Assembly (NCBI GenBank): GCA_020746875.1
Contig: JAGTJL010000009.1
Span: forward strand, 2,046,001-2,110,000
DNA from: Rhexocercosporidium sp. MPI-PUGE-AT-0058
Taxonomy: Eukaryota; Ascomycota; Leotiomycetes; Helotiales
Length of the DNA stretch: 64,000 nt
Direction of reading: 5' to 3'
Part shown: piece by piece, positions 48,798 through 59,841 of the stretch
Layout: each line of letters starts with the position of its first letter
Numbering within the stretch: the stretch's first letter is position 1
Notes under the pieces: generated by a model
The model's input: only the letters and a program-made list of their open reading frames with translations
Database searches by the model: none
What the model was told of the DNA's origin: nothing
Position numbers and translations under genes: made by a program

Positions 48798-50663
48798 TTA
48801 ACCGAGTCGTACCGTCTTCCAGATTCGCATACACTCCTGCAAATCCATTCCCAGCGACCCATGAGCAGCAGTCACCGAAACCTTAATCACAGCGAGGAGT
48901 AAGCTCGCATTCGCGAACATGACCTGATTCTCCTTCAAAGCCAAATAATCGGCTTTCCGAAGCCCTCCGTTGTCGACAAAAGCTTGCCACGAGTCCAAAG
49001 TTTGCGCCAAATCTCGCGCAAAGACTGGCTCGTTCACCATGCGCCACAGCAAAATTTCCACGGACCGTTTCAAATCATGGGTTTCGCGCACATGCCCTTC
49101 TTTCTCCAGCCACTGTAAGTTGTGCTCAGCAATGAGTTTGTTGTCCCATTTTGGACTCTGAATGGCTTCGATGATCCGCGTTTCAGCTCTCTGAGCATCC
49201 CGCCGCCTAGTAGCGTTCAACCCATCTCTCCACTCATCATGCTCTTTGCTAATCCTATCGTGGAATGCTCTGGATTTTTCCGCAGGCGGCAGATGCATTT
49301 CTCTCATCATAGCCTTGGACTGTTCCCTGGATTTGCGCATCTGAGCCTCACGCCTCTCTTCTTCATCGTCGTATTTCGTTGCCCATTCTGGCGTAGCTGA
49401 TTCCTCGACGACACCTAGTAGCACAAGGATACCGCAAGGTAGCGTGTCTTTCTTTGCAAAAGCGAGTATCTCGGCGGGTATTTTGTAGTTCCAAAGTATC
49501 GTCTGGGAGGAAGTGCTGAGCGCAGTGAGGACGCTTGCGAACCAAACGCCAACTGTGTTCACACTAGTCTCATCGACTTCAAGATGGTGAATCTCTAATG
49601 GCTCAAATAACAGTGGATCAATATCATCTGCCGTAGCTGTGACGAGACCATGGACACCCACTTGGCATCGAACTGTAGGTACGAATTCATAAGGCGAAGG
49701 CATGTATTTCTTCGTAGAGTCAGTCTCGATGCGTGGTGGAATTTCTGACATCGAGGCTTCGTTCTTAAGATTCAAGCCATCGGCGTTTCCAATGACAGCC
49801 TTCTGCTCTTGACTTGTACGTCCTTCGGAATGTTTGACATCCGTATCTAGCGCCATTTCGACATTCGTTTCCGTACTTGTTGCTCCTTTGGCTTCTTTCC
49901 CACTACTTCCCCGCTCTCCAATAAGTACTGTCGCTAGACTTGTGCCTCGAAGTCTGACCCAATATGGCGGGAGAGATGCGGGGTTTCTCATGCCCCAGTT
50001 AGATGACCATCTCACAGCCAACGACAATTTCCCATCAGAGTCGTCCAGAGGAGCTATAGTCAAGACAGCTTCATGTCGGTCTGGAGAAAGAAGAAGTGGG
50101 GTGCCCGTCGGAACCCACAAGCCACTACCTCTCAGCATTCGAAAGCCAGAGGGGTCTGGCACGGCACCAAGATCAAGAAGAAAGGAGAGAAGTTCCTCGA
50201 AGCCTATCTCGGCTTGAGGTTGTCGGAGTTGGTCTGAATAGTCAATCCTCTGGGTTTTGCTCCCTATGTTATGTTTTTTCCACTAGAAATCGGTTAGTTA
50301 GAAAATAATTGGGCTACTTGAGTACTTTAGTCTAGATGAAAGGAAAGAGAGTGGTAGGGTAGTTACATTGAAAGTGGTATAGGTACCGCCAGGTATGTGG
50401 CTGGGATAGTCGGACAGCCTCCAATACTCGTGCCGCTGCTCTTCTCGATGCAAGGGGGCTATTGTGTAACGCGGAAGTTCTATCTCGATAACATGGTTGA
50501 TGACATCTCCTCGAGCTATTCCCGCCAAACGCCCATGTCGAAGCATCCGCCTCACTTTGGCCAAAGTAGCAAGGGTTGTGATAGTGTTGTAGATAATGGG
50601 CAAAACCCCAAGAACAGCCAGAGGGACTCCAATATAAGTGATAATATCAGGGCCAGAAACCAT
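48798..50663 (-). CDS. Membrane-anchored hypothetical fungal protein
   Basis: Two exons, 50663-50367 and 50282-48798 (84-nt intron, phase 0), 593 residues. Residues 6-30 (DIITYIGVPLAVLGVLPIIYNTITTL) form one N-terminal membrane helix. The rest is a large soluble region with FEELLSFLLDLGAVPDPSGFRMLRGSGLWVPTGT, a Ser/Lys-rich acidic linker and a charged helical region (RREAQMRKSREQSKAMMREM...). It ends in a Trp-rich C-terminal helical domain (NLQWLEKEGH ... SVEILLWRMVN). I do not know its function; the pattern resembles a large Leotiomycete/Dothideomycete family of uncharacterised membrane-tethered proteins. It is divergently arranged with the carboxypeptidase gene, sharing about 0.58 kb. Confidence 0.8.
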
Positions 50664-51241
50664 GTTTTTGACCTTTACTCAACAGCCTTGCCAGCTTGGC
50701 ATTGTGGTCTTGAGGGTCCGATGGATAATGACCTTAATGATTCCTGACACGGAACGAAGCAAACTGACAGACTAATTGAAATGAAGGTGAAGCTTTGAAA
50801 GGAAAACAACCGGGAAGATGCAGGTACAGAAAATACGAAAGAATGACAGACGCTGAGCACAGGGCCCTTCAGCCGCAAATTCGCTGAAAGGGGAAAGTTT
50901 CCCCTGAAAATCCGGGGGCGTCTAGATTAAACGCGTTTGACAACACAGATTAGAGATCCAGATAACTCTACGATCCATGAGCATATATATCATTGATCTT
51001 GTTCTAAAGTGTTTTGCTTCTTTGTTGGTACTGATCCATGTTTGAGAATTACGAGGAGACTGTAAATTCAAACCACCAAGGCACTCCCGGCGGAAGGATT
51101 GGCCCGCAGACGACAAGAGATCAGGAAGAACATCGCGGCGCCCAGCGCGTTCCCCCTGCTACTCATCTCAAGACTCCATCTATCCAACTTAATCGCAGTC
51201 GTTCCTGTTCCTCTTTTCCAGCAGTAAAACATGAGCGAACG
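50664..51241. other. Bidirectional promoter region
   Basis: Separates the divergent membrane-protein and carboxypeptidase genes. The carboxypeptidase frame is open upstream to 51038, but a signal peptide begins only at 51242. Confidence 0.5.
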
Positions 51242-53473
51242 ATGATGTATCGCCTCTTCCTCTTTCCCTTCTTCGCTGCAATCACACTCGCTCAGTACCC
51301 ACCATCAGCGCTCAACCTCACGACCATCAAATCCCCCGTCGATGGGAATATCACAATCTCTTACAAGTCTCCGCCAGCAGGCACCTGCGAAACCGCATTC
51401 CCAACACAGCAGCAGTATACAGGATGGGTCCACATACCCGGGAGCTACCCAACGAATACGTTCTTTTGGTTTATCAGTGCTAGGGATCCGACGGATCAGC
51501 TCACGGTATGGTTGAATGGAGGGCCTGGGTCGAGCTCTATGATCGGTCTCTTCAATGAGAATGGTCCCTGCGAAGTAGTCGAGCTGGGCTTGGGGAAATT
51601 GGGGACAAAGGTTAGGGATTGGGGCTGGGATCGAGGCTCGAACATGTTGTTTATTGATCAGGTACGAAGGGGATATTTTCTTTGCAATTCTAAAGCTTTG
51701 GAGCTGGAGGAAATCGTTGGATCCATGCGACGCTCTACGCAGTATTTCTACAGAAGTTTTGGCAGCTTGACTAAAGCTTGCTGTGGTCTCCTGCTTGAAA
51801 TTCCCCCAAATATAATTTTCCGTTATTGTCAATTGCTTGTCATGACCTGCTCCTCAACTAACTCATTACAGCCAAATCAAGTCGGCTTTTCCTACGATAC
51901 GCCTACCAATGGATCCATTGATCTTCTTACTTCCGACCTATACACTCCGCCACAGGTCCTTCCGAATTCCCAGCCTGCAACAACATTCCTCAATGGAACG
52001 TTCAGCTCCTTGAACGTCAACAATACGGCAAATACCACCGAGATAGCTGGCATGGTTATATGGCATATGCTTCAAGGCTTCCTAGGGGCATTCCCCGAGT
52101 ATGGGCCGAACAGCAGTACGACAATGGGCGTTCACCTATTTGCGGAAAGCTATGGTGGTAAATATGGTCCTGCATTTGCCAGTATCTGGGAGGAACAAAA
52201 CTTGCGGCGCTCAAATGGAACTCTCTCTAGGAGTGGCACTATTGAGATCAAGCTTGCCTCACTCGGGATTGTTAATGGCTGTGTGGATGACCTGATCCAA
52301 GCTCCTTTCTACCCGGCGATGGCTGTCAACAACACATTTGGCTTGTCTGCAATCAACCCAACTCGTGCAAGACTTGCCAGCGCCAGCTTCTCCTCTGAAG
52401 GAGGTTGTGCAGAACTGATCAGGCAATGTCGGGCAGCTGTGACCAGTCAGGATCCTAACAACGAAGGAGATGTATCAGTCGTCAACAGCATTTGCTCCCA
52501 TGCATACAGTACCTGCTCTGCAAACGTAATTGAGCCTTACTTCGACGCTGGAAGGAGTATATACGACATTGCCCATTTCATACCGGATCCATTCCCTCCC
52601 AACACCTATCTGGAGTACTTGAACACGGCATCAGTCCAAGCTGCCATTGGGTCGCCTGTCAACTTCACGCAGACAAATCGACAGGTTGTTGCTGCTTTTA
52701 CCTCAACCGGAGACTATGAACGTATGTCCTTGGTTCCAGAGATTGCTAAGCTGTTGAACGCCGGAATCCGCGTTGGATTAATGTATGGAGATCGAGATTA
52801 CATCTGCAACTGGCTTGGTGGTGAAGCCATTTCCCTCGCAGTAGCTGCAGCAACGTCACCGGCATACGCTTCGATCTTCCCCGAGTCCGGATATGCGCCT
52901 ATCATCGTAAATACATCCTACATTGGCGGTGTTGTCCGCCAATACGGAAATCTATCGTTCAGTCGAATCTACGACGCTGGACACAGTGTTCCAGCATACC
53001 AACCCGAGACTGCATTCCAAGTCTTTGCTCGGATTATGAGCGGCACATCTGTCTCAACAGGAGAGATTATCAACCACTCCTTGTACAACACTACGGGCCC
53101 GCTAAATGCAACCCACACGGCTTCTCTTCCATCCTCCCCCTCAGCCACTTGCTGGCAGCGCAATATTCCCGAGACATGTAACGGAGATCAGAAACAGCAG
53201 ATTATCAACGGCGAGGGCGTCATCATAAATGGCATCTTGTACGACGAGACGTCGGATTGGAGCTCTGTTGTCTCTTCGTCCACTTCCTCAACAACATCAC
53301 GCACGACGGGTAGCGTGACAGTGACGACTACCACCCAAATCCTTACTGGTTTCTTCACAGCTACTGCTACACCCAGTCCGACGAAGTCTTTTGGAGTCGC
53401 TTCCGCGCAGCTCAACGCAAAGCGACTGGTACTCCCTGCTTTAGGGATGCTTGTCTTCTCGTTGCTCTCTTGA
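51242..53473 (+). CDS. Secreted serine carboxypeptidase (S10), probably GPI-anchored
   Basis: Removes C-terminal residues from peptides outside the cell or in the wall. Exons 51242-51661 and 51872-53473, 673 residues. Signal peptide MMYRLFLFPFFAAITLA. Substrate-binding WLNGGPGSSS (about 85). The splice joins FIDQ to PNQVGFSYD, the usual S10 junction. Catalytic Ser is in ESYGGKYGP (about 233), Asp in GDRDYICNW (about 449) and His in DAGHSVPAYQP (about 511). Many NxS/T sites are present. The C-terminus has a Ser/Thr-rich stalk and a terminal hydrophobic run (RLVLPALGMLVFSLLS), so a GPI anchor is likely. The 210-nt intron is a multiple of three and has no stop, so an unspliced read-through product would stay in frame. 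Confidence 0.93.
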   Translation: MMYRLFLFPFFAAITLAQYPPSALNLTTIKSPVDGNITISYKSPPAGTCETAFPTQQQYTGWVHIPGSYPTNTFFWFISARDPTDQLTVWLNGGPGSSSMIGLFNENGPCEVVELGLGKLGTKVRDWGWDRGSNMLFIDQVRRGYFLCNSKALELEEIVGSMRRSTQYFYRSFGSLTKACCGLLLEIPPNIIFRYCQLLVMTCSSTNSLQPNQVGFSYDTPTNGSIDLLTSDLYTPPQVLPNSQPATTFLNGTFSSLNVNNTANTTEIAGMVIWHMLQGFLGAFPEYGPNSSTTMGVHLFAESYGGKYGPAFASIWEEQNLRRSNGTLSRSGTIEIKLASLGIVNGCVDDLIQAPFYPAMAVNNTFGLSAINPTRARLASASFSSEGGCAELIRQCRAAVTSQDPNNEGDVSVVNSICSHAYSTCSANVIEPYFDAGRSIYDIAHFIPDPFPPNTYLEYLNTASVQAAIGSPVNFTQTNRQVVAAFTSTGDYERMSLVPEIAKLLNAGIRVGLMYGDRDYICNWLGGEAISLAVAAATSPAYASIFPESGYAPIIVNTSYIGGVVRQYGNLSFSRIYDAGHSVPAYQPETAFQVFARIMSGTSVSTGEIINHSLYNTTGPLNATHTASLPSSPSATCWQRNIPETCNGDQKQQIINGEGVIINGILYDETSDWSSVVSSSTSSTTSRTTGSVTVTTTTQILTGFFTATATPSPTKSFGVASAQLNAKRLVLPALGMLVFSLLS

Positions 53474-55393
53474 ACAGACCAACACTAGATCGACCAATGC
53501 ATTTGTCAGAGCGAAGTGTCGAGCCACACAATAACGCGAATTCAACGAAACAGACCGGCAAGATACACGAGCTACTTGTCTTCAGTCCATGAGAGAACGG
53601 ACTTCAATATACCGAAAACGGAACTTCTCTTTCTTTGTCTCTGCACTATACCCCACCATCATGGCGAATCCAGCTCCATAAAAACTAAACGAAACACGAG
53701 CCAAAGGATAGATATGCAATACGGCGTTGTAGCTCTGACTGCATTTTGTCTTTTGAGCTTTGTATTAATTCTTAGAGGCCGCACTTTACGGTTTGAGATA
53801 TATAGGAGAGGAAAGGAAAGACCATTTGCGAAATGGACGTGGATGTGGAGGCAGGTAATGGTGAGAACTAATCATTGAAGATTTTGGGAATTGGGAAAAT
53901 AAAAGGGTGGGCATCTTGTATATGTACGGAAATAAAGGAAGGAAGGAAGGCGGGAGAAGGACAAAAGTGTGAGATTTGTATACGTACGAATGAATAGAGA
54001 AACACGATTTAAATGAATTGGTCTACTCCTTTCAAGACATGCATACGTTCTACAATAGTCTACTCTGATCTCGTAGCATAGGAGACAGCCAAGCTAGTTC
54101 GATGTTCAGCATCGGTCATGATCTCCTTTGCTTTGCGTCTGCTTCTCAGCCAGGCTGGCGTGGCTATACTGGCTAGCTCCGCTGTGAAATCTCAGCGTGC
54201 AGAGATTTTTGAGAGGATCCTTTTGTTCATGACGGCTGCGGTTGGCTCTCGAAACGCTCGGTGCACTTGACCGTCTGGTTGAAGATGGTTCGAGCAATGC
54301 TCTTTTCGAGAAAAGAAGCAGTTCTGACTCAATGGCTGGGTCTCATTTGAAGAATCTAGTTTGGGTGGGTGACGGGGGTATACAATATTAAGGGAATGGG
54401 AATGGAAGGCATAAAACAAGAGTCAAGTGGGATGGCAGAGATTCAACATGTTGGAGGAATATCATTTTATTGATGTCTAGGAGTCTCATGTCCGCGGCGG
54501 TTTCACCCAGCTGCAGTCTCCAAACCCTCCAAGCCACTAGAGGTCTCCCAAGGATCTCAACGAATGTATCCTAGCACTTCAACAAATTTCCCTTTAACAG
54601 AAGTTAGTGAGAGTTTCTAGAAACTCGGTGTCGAGTAGAGGTGTGCGAGGGGAAATATCAGATCTACAGCCCTGTCACAGGCATTCTCATCAATACCAAC
54701 GTGTGGCTTTATGTTGACCGTCGTGATAATTGATCATCATGTAAAAGAGTGTACGTGTTGGAAGACGAAAAAGGTAGCAGAAGGGTGAGAGCATACCTGA
54801 GTCTGCGAGAGGAAGGTGGTGTACTTTAGTGCTGATATTACTCGGCACAAAGGTTGAGGTTGGGCTTGAGACCTATGAAGATTGTCAGCAGTGTTTCCGG
54901 AATGGTACGACACTGCAACAAGACAAGCTGGGCATATTCAGTTAAGACAGACTCGTCACTGCCCGGAGGCTTGGACATATGCTTGTCATTTGTCGGTCGA
55001 GGTCATCATTATGCTTGGGGTCTGTCGCTGAATAAATTTTGAGCTTACCCGATGTAGGGAAACGGGGAGGGCTGACGAGGGTCCAATGAAGGATTCGAAC
55101 AGAGCTCCCTGCCGCCAAGTCGTGGACGATGGGATGTACAACTGGGGCGCACCCAGGGGCAGTGATCTTCGTATCCTTACAGGATGACCTAGAAGTTTAT
55201 GTAAGCGTATGCCATCAATGATACAAGATACACAAGAGTATGTTCCAAGAAAGAGATCAGTTGGCATGAATGGTTTAATTTGATTTGTGTCAACATCGGT
55301 TACCCGGATCAGACTCGTCATCTAAAATGCTCATCATAGAAATGGAAGTGGAAATTGAAGAGATTTTATTGTGACCTACCATAATTTCCATCC
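53474..55393. other. Intergenic, includes GGAA repeats
   Basis: No supported gene in 53474-54800. A (GGAA)n tract is at about 53936-53950. From about 54800 onward the minus strand carries splice-like signals; see the cryptic locus. Confidence 0.45.
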
Positions 55394-55955
55394 CTACGCC
55401 GAATCAAAGGACTCCACCCCCACGATCATTGAATTGGTACGAGACCATTCTGACTTGAAAGTCAGCAAATGCCTTGCCAACTTGTCTTCGGTATGGTCGT
55501 TGAGAAGGCCTGTAATCAGTGGGCGAGGTTTTCTAGGCCTGCCGCAAAGAGGCATCTCCTGTCATGAACCAGCCCCGATCTTGTCGAGAACTGTCGGAGC
55601 CCAGTGCCAATTCATCATTTGACAGATGTGTGTGTGTGTGTGGAAGAAGCGATGAGGTGGTATACCTTACCTTTGGTGGGAGTGGTCCTGTAACTTTATA
55701 CTGGTCAGCAAGATGCTCAAAAGACGAGTCTGATTGTGCAACGGTGAGAGTAGAAGAGTGCTCAGATTTAGCCATTTGATTTCGACATGATATTTCAGTC
55801 GGTAATTTCCAGCGTGCAAAGCACGAATGTTCATCACAGCGAGGGTAGAATAGGGAAAGAAAGAGAAGGGTAGGGAAGCTTACCAAAGTTGACAGGATCG
55901 AGTCGCGATGCTGCAAACCGCTGGACTGGCAATACAGATTGAAAATACGCAGAAT
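55394..55955 (-). CDS. C-terminal exons of a cryptic spliced gene (partial model)
   Basis: Three exons inferred from splice consensus: 55955-55884 (acceptor CTAAC...TAG, donor GTAAGC), a 17-nt microexon 55687-55671 (acceptor TTACAG, donor GTAAGG) and 55558-55394 ending in TAG. They join in phase to about 84 residues running SAYFQSVLPVQRFAASRLD, then PLPPKEMPLCGRPRKPRPL, and ending SMIVGVESFDSA. The upstream exon(s) and start codon were not resolved; a candidate donor GTAAGC lies at about 56136. The frame is open only in this spliced arrangement. Product unknown; it looks soluble and basic. A non-coding spliced RNA cannot be excluded. Confidence 0.4.
55627..55642. repeat. (TG)n dinucleotide
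   Basis: About eight TG units, within the intron after the microexon of the cryptic locus. Confidence 0.8.
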
Positions 55956-57230
55956 CTAGAGTCAATGTTAGCTGTAGTCAATTGCACAAGATGCTTTTGA
56001 CCGAGAGACATTGCTTTTAGTTCAGACTGACGTGTTACAAAAGTTTCATATCCCTTGGGATCAAAGACTCTAGTTTGCGGTTGTATGTGTGTCATCACGT
56101 TGAAGAGGGGGAAGAAGAAGAGACGTCACTGCTTACCAGTGCTTGTGATTGAAGAGGATTGTGCGCTTCATGCGCGAAGCAATGTGGTGGTTGGTGTTCA
56201 CATTGCTGCGAATATAATTGGGAGGAAGAGAAGAAAGAGGTCAAGCTCAAGCTCGAAGTTTTTGCAGTGCGTCTTTGGCACTAGCCACAGCCGAGAACGA
56301 TTGGGGGCTAGCCAGAAGCGGTTAAGGTGTTTGCTCAGATCCCACGTGATCTCCACAAACACCTGGCGGAAGAACATTTCTGCGGTTTAGGACAGCCATC
56401 CGACATCTTCCGCGCTTCGCTTGTGACGCAGTTCTGGTGGCTCGTCCATCGTCGTGGTAAAGTCAAGTATCGTGGAGAGGCATGCGGGGAGGAGACAGGA
56501 TAGGTGAGGAAGGCATTGGAGGTCGGCCATCTTGCCGAGCAAGACAGACAGCCTCTCTGGGAGATAGCCCGAGAAGCTTTGCAACGGCTTGCTCTCATAG
56601 GCTTTGTCTTCTCTTGAACTCCCTCGTTCCAGACCCGGACACTCATCTCGTGCGCTCTCTACCAGTCGCCTCTTATCCTTCAGCCGGGAAATCATCGTCT
56701 CTCCATTCCTCCCGTCCGCCTGTTAGCGCGGGGCACTCGCGCTCGTTATGCCGAGCAACGCGGGGCACGAGAGAGAGGAGAGGAGAGAGGAGAGAGAGGA
56801 AAGGATCCATGTGGAGCAGCTGGTCATAGGTAGGTAAGCGATGAAGATGCGAAGGTACAAGCCGAGCAATGATTTCACAGAATTGCCTGCTGGTGGTCTC
56901 AGTGCTGGACCCAGCAAACACTACCTACCGTGGGTCATCGTGTGATGCCGGCCATCCTCTAAGCATTCATTCATAAGAGAAGTCTATTTCCGCTTCCCCT
57001 CCCTCATTTTCAAATCTCTTCTGTTGCTCATACCACCCCGACTTCCTTTGTCGTCTCTCGTCTTAAAGCTTCATCTCTGACCCCTCGGAACCCCTCCGTC
57101 TCGACCCGAGGTCCAACTTCACACCCAGCCCATAAAACGATCCCCAATTGAAATCATACCTCTTTCTCCGTCCAGTTCCTCTTCCCTTTTCGATATCTAC
57201 AACTAATTTCTCGAAACCCAATTCTTCATC
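55956..57230. other. Upstream region of FBP1 and of the cryptic locus
   Basis: Contains a GA-rich run at about 56769-56803 and two GCGGGG matches to the CreA/Mig1 SYGGRG site near 56728 and 56760. These could mediate glucose repression of the FBPase gene, but the motif is short and common. No coding gene identified. Confidence 0.4.
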
Positions 57231-58372
57231 ATGGCATCCAACGGTGCTCCAGTTCAGGAGGAGAAGATCAACACAGACATCATAACCCTCACTCGCTTTC
57301 TCACAGAAGAACAGTCGAAACACCCGGAAGCCACTGGAGATTTCACGTATGCTTTCCGTCCCTTCAACACCCTGTACAATTGCAAACTGACAAATTACAA
57401 GACTACTCTGCCATGCCCTGCAATTCTCCTTCAAATCGATAGCCTACTACATCCGACGAGCAACCCTCATCAACCTCACAGGCCTCGCAGGCTCCAGCAA
57501 CACAACCGGCGACGACCAGAAGAAACTCGATGTCATCGGCAACGATCTATTCATAGCAGCCATGCGCTCGTCTGGGAAGTGCGCCGTTCTCGTTTCCGAA
57601 GAAGAGGAGGAGGCCATATACTTCCCAGAACACAAGGGAGCTCGGTACGCAGTGGCGTGTGATCCCATCGACGGGTCCTCCAACTTGGACGCTGGTGTCT
57701 CGGTTGGTACGATTTTCGGTATCCACAAGCTGCCAGAGGGATCGAAGGGTACCAAAGAAGATCTGCTGAAGCCAGGAACGGAATTGGTTGCTGCTGGCTT
57801 CACCATGTATGGTGCCTCGGCCCAATTGGTTATTACCATGAAGGGCAGCACTGTCAATGGTTTCACAATGGATAACGCACTCGGAGAATTCATCCTTACG
57901 CATCCGGATATGAAGATGCCGAAATCAAGAGCCATCTACTCGGTCAACGAGGGTAACTCCTTGTATTGGGAAGATTCTACTAAGGCGTACTTCAACTCTC
58001 TGAAGTACCCCGCTCAGGAGGGAGGAAAGCCATACTCTGCGAGATACATCGGCAGTATGGTTGCTGATGCATACCGCACTCTGCTCTATGGTGGAATCTT
58101 TGCCTATCCCGCGGACAAGAAGAGCCCTAAGGGAAAACTGAGAATCCTGTACGAGTGTGCTCCTATGGCTATGGTGTTCGAGAATGGTAAGTGACCTCCT
58201 CAAAAAGATACCCGAGAAGCCTTTTCTAACATCTTATGCAGCTGGAGGACAAGCCCTCGACAGCAAAATGAAGAGATTGATGGAAGTTGTACCCGAGAAT
58301 ATCCACGACAGATCAGGTATCTTCATGGGCAGCTGGGACGAGATGGAGAAGGTCAAGTCATTTCACAAGTAA
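57231..58372 (+). CDS. fbp1: Fructose-1,6-bisphosphatase
   Basis: Key gluconeogenic enzyme hydrolysing fructose-1,6-bisphosphate to fructose-6-phosphate in the cytosol. Exons 57231-57346, 57402-58186 and 58242-58372, 343 residues. The family core is complete: N-terminal DIITLTRFLTEEQSKH, the AMP-site region near the first intron, the VSEEEEE metal ligands (about 105), and the CDPIDGSSNLDAGVSVGT signature (about 125-142). YSVNEGNS and ARYIGSMVADAYRTLLYGGIFAYP follow. It ends SGIFMGSWDEMEKVKSFHK. The first intron falls right after GDF, as in other ascomycetes. Expected to be repressed by glucose; CreA-like sites lie 470-500 bp upstream. Confidence 0.97.
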
Positions 58373-59343
58373 GCGTGTTCTGGGAATTTGGGAGGGTGGA
58401 ATCTCTTGCTTGGTTTTGGTTTAGTTCAATACAGGAAGGTCGCAATCGGTTTCTCGGATTGTAGCGCATCACGAGGAGTACCCGGGAAAATATGAACAGA
58501 AGATGACAATAGCCAATATCAAAAATCAAGTGAATTTTCTTTTTTTTTCTTCTTCTCCCTATTCTGACCACATGCTGCGTGCGTTAGGTGGTACAAACAG
58601 GCATCCCACCAACAACATTGACGCGGGGACGTTGACTAGTTCCTTTCAAATGTTAGAATAAACTACCTTCTCAATCATTTGGGAGTTAGATACACATCAA
58701 GTGTGAAAGACATCATAAGAGAGATGCTATGTATCTAACAGAAGTTTCTGGAGTCTTCTCTTGGTCGTTCTAATTCTCCTTTAAGCCTTCCTATCTAGTA
58801 CCTAGGGGTAAGCAACAAAACCTCGCCTAAATAAGGGGGATGTTTTGGGATGCTCTTATTGAAGTAAACCGCTCTATTAACATTCCATTTGCGTCACTCG
58901 CTAAGCACTATCATCAATAAACCGAAGCTGTAAGGAAATGAACAGCAATATTCAGAGTTTAGCGACTCGTGTTCTTTCATCGTACGGTAAATATAAGCGC
59001 AACCTTCCTGGTATATTCTACCATGCTCTCTCTATCCTAAGTATAGTAAAGCACAACACCTTGGCATTTCTCTCTAAGGATTCCCTTTCTACACCTCCTC
59101 CTCCTCTTCCTTCATCTGCAAGACTTCATCTCGCTGAGCCTAACATGTTTCGCTTCTCATCAAATTCCAACAGCCACAGACAAAATCCCAAAGCCTTCCT
59201 TTCTCCTCCTACTGAACGCTTCCCTCAAATCATCCCACGCACAACAACAAGCGCAATTCCTCTCCCCAGCTCGACACAACCCCCCAAAACTCCCACAAAA
59301 CCCGTCACGGCACCAAAACACCAACCTCCAAAACCCACACTAC
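58373..59343. other. Intergenic region
   Basis: A plus-strand proline-rich frame (58938-59435) overlaps the 3' end of the minus gene on the opposite strand. It is low-complexity and I do not call it a gene. Confidence 0.4.
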
Positions 59344-59736
59344 CTACAAAGAAACCACCTGCACCACCACCCCAACCAGCACCGCCATCCCCAATAACCA
59401 CCCCACCCCCCTCTTCTCCCCCGCAGCACCAGTAACCAAATTCGACCCCAAGATATTCGTCTCATTCTCGCCCGAGCCGAGAACATGCGACGCAGACATG
59501 CAAGCACTCCAGGCGCTTATACCCGCGTCCGTATTATTCCCCGGCAGTTTGCACCAGTAGTAGCAACCCTCAGCCAAAGTGACGGGATTAGGTGCGCAGC
59601 ATTGTATCATGGGTGTCAAGGTGTTGCCGCGCGAGGGGAGGAAGACGGTGCTGATATTTGTAGGGATTGAGGGGATGTTTACGACATCTGGGAGGCTGTG
59701 GCCTGAGGGGCAGGAGGAGGTGAGGTTGGTGGACAT
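59344..59736 (-). CDS. Small cysteine-rich protein with C-terminal membrane segment
   Basis: 130 residues. The N-terminal part is Thr/Asn/Pro-rich with NxS/T sites and Cys9. A compact Cys region holds QCCAPNPVTLAEGCYYWCKLPG (about 45-65; CC, GCY and WC) and Cys79. A hydrophobic C-terminal helix follows (VGWLLGMAVLVGVVVQVVSL), consistent with a GPI or tail anchor. No classical N-terminal signal peptide is visible. The CC-x-P-N-P ... GCYYWC pattern resembles a small Ascomycete cell-surface family from memory, but no function is known. A GATTGATG microsatellite lies about 40 bases upstream in its promoter/5' UTR. Confidence 0.7.
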   Translation of the reverse strand: MSTNLTSSCPSGHSLPDVVNIPSIPTNISTVFLPSRGNTLTPMIQCCAPNPVTLAEGCYYWCKLPGNNTDAGISAWSACMSASHVLGSGENETNILGSNLVTGAAGEKRGVGWLLGMAVLVGVVVQVVSL

Positions 59737-59778
59737 TGTTTGGGTTTTGAGGCGGCGGTATTAGTTTTAATGTATGGT

Positions 59779-59841
59779 GGATTGATGGATTGATAGATGG
59801 ATGGATTGATGGATGGATTGATGGATGGATTGATGGATGGA
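59779..59841. repeat. (GGATTGAT)n tandem repeat
   Basis: About eight imperfect copies of GGATTGAT/GGATGGAT, immediately upstream of the small cysteine-rich gene on the minus strand. Confidence 0.85.

Noticed and set aside
53516..53878. 120-codon plus-strand frame after the carboxypeptidase
   Set aside because: Overlaps the probable 3' UTR; only a short hydrophobic stretch near its end and no start context or domain.
55085..55115. Reverse-complement B-box-like GGATTCGAAC, possible tRNA
   Set aside because: A-box-like sequence lies too close and no cloverleaf can be formed.
58938..59435. Proline-rich 165-codon plus frame
   Set aside because: Low complexity and antisense to the 3' end of the better supported minus-strand gene.
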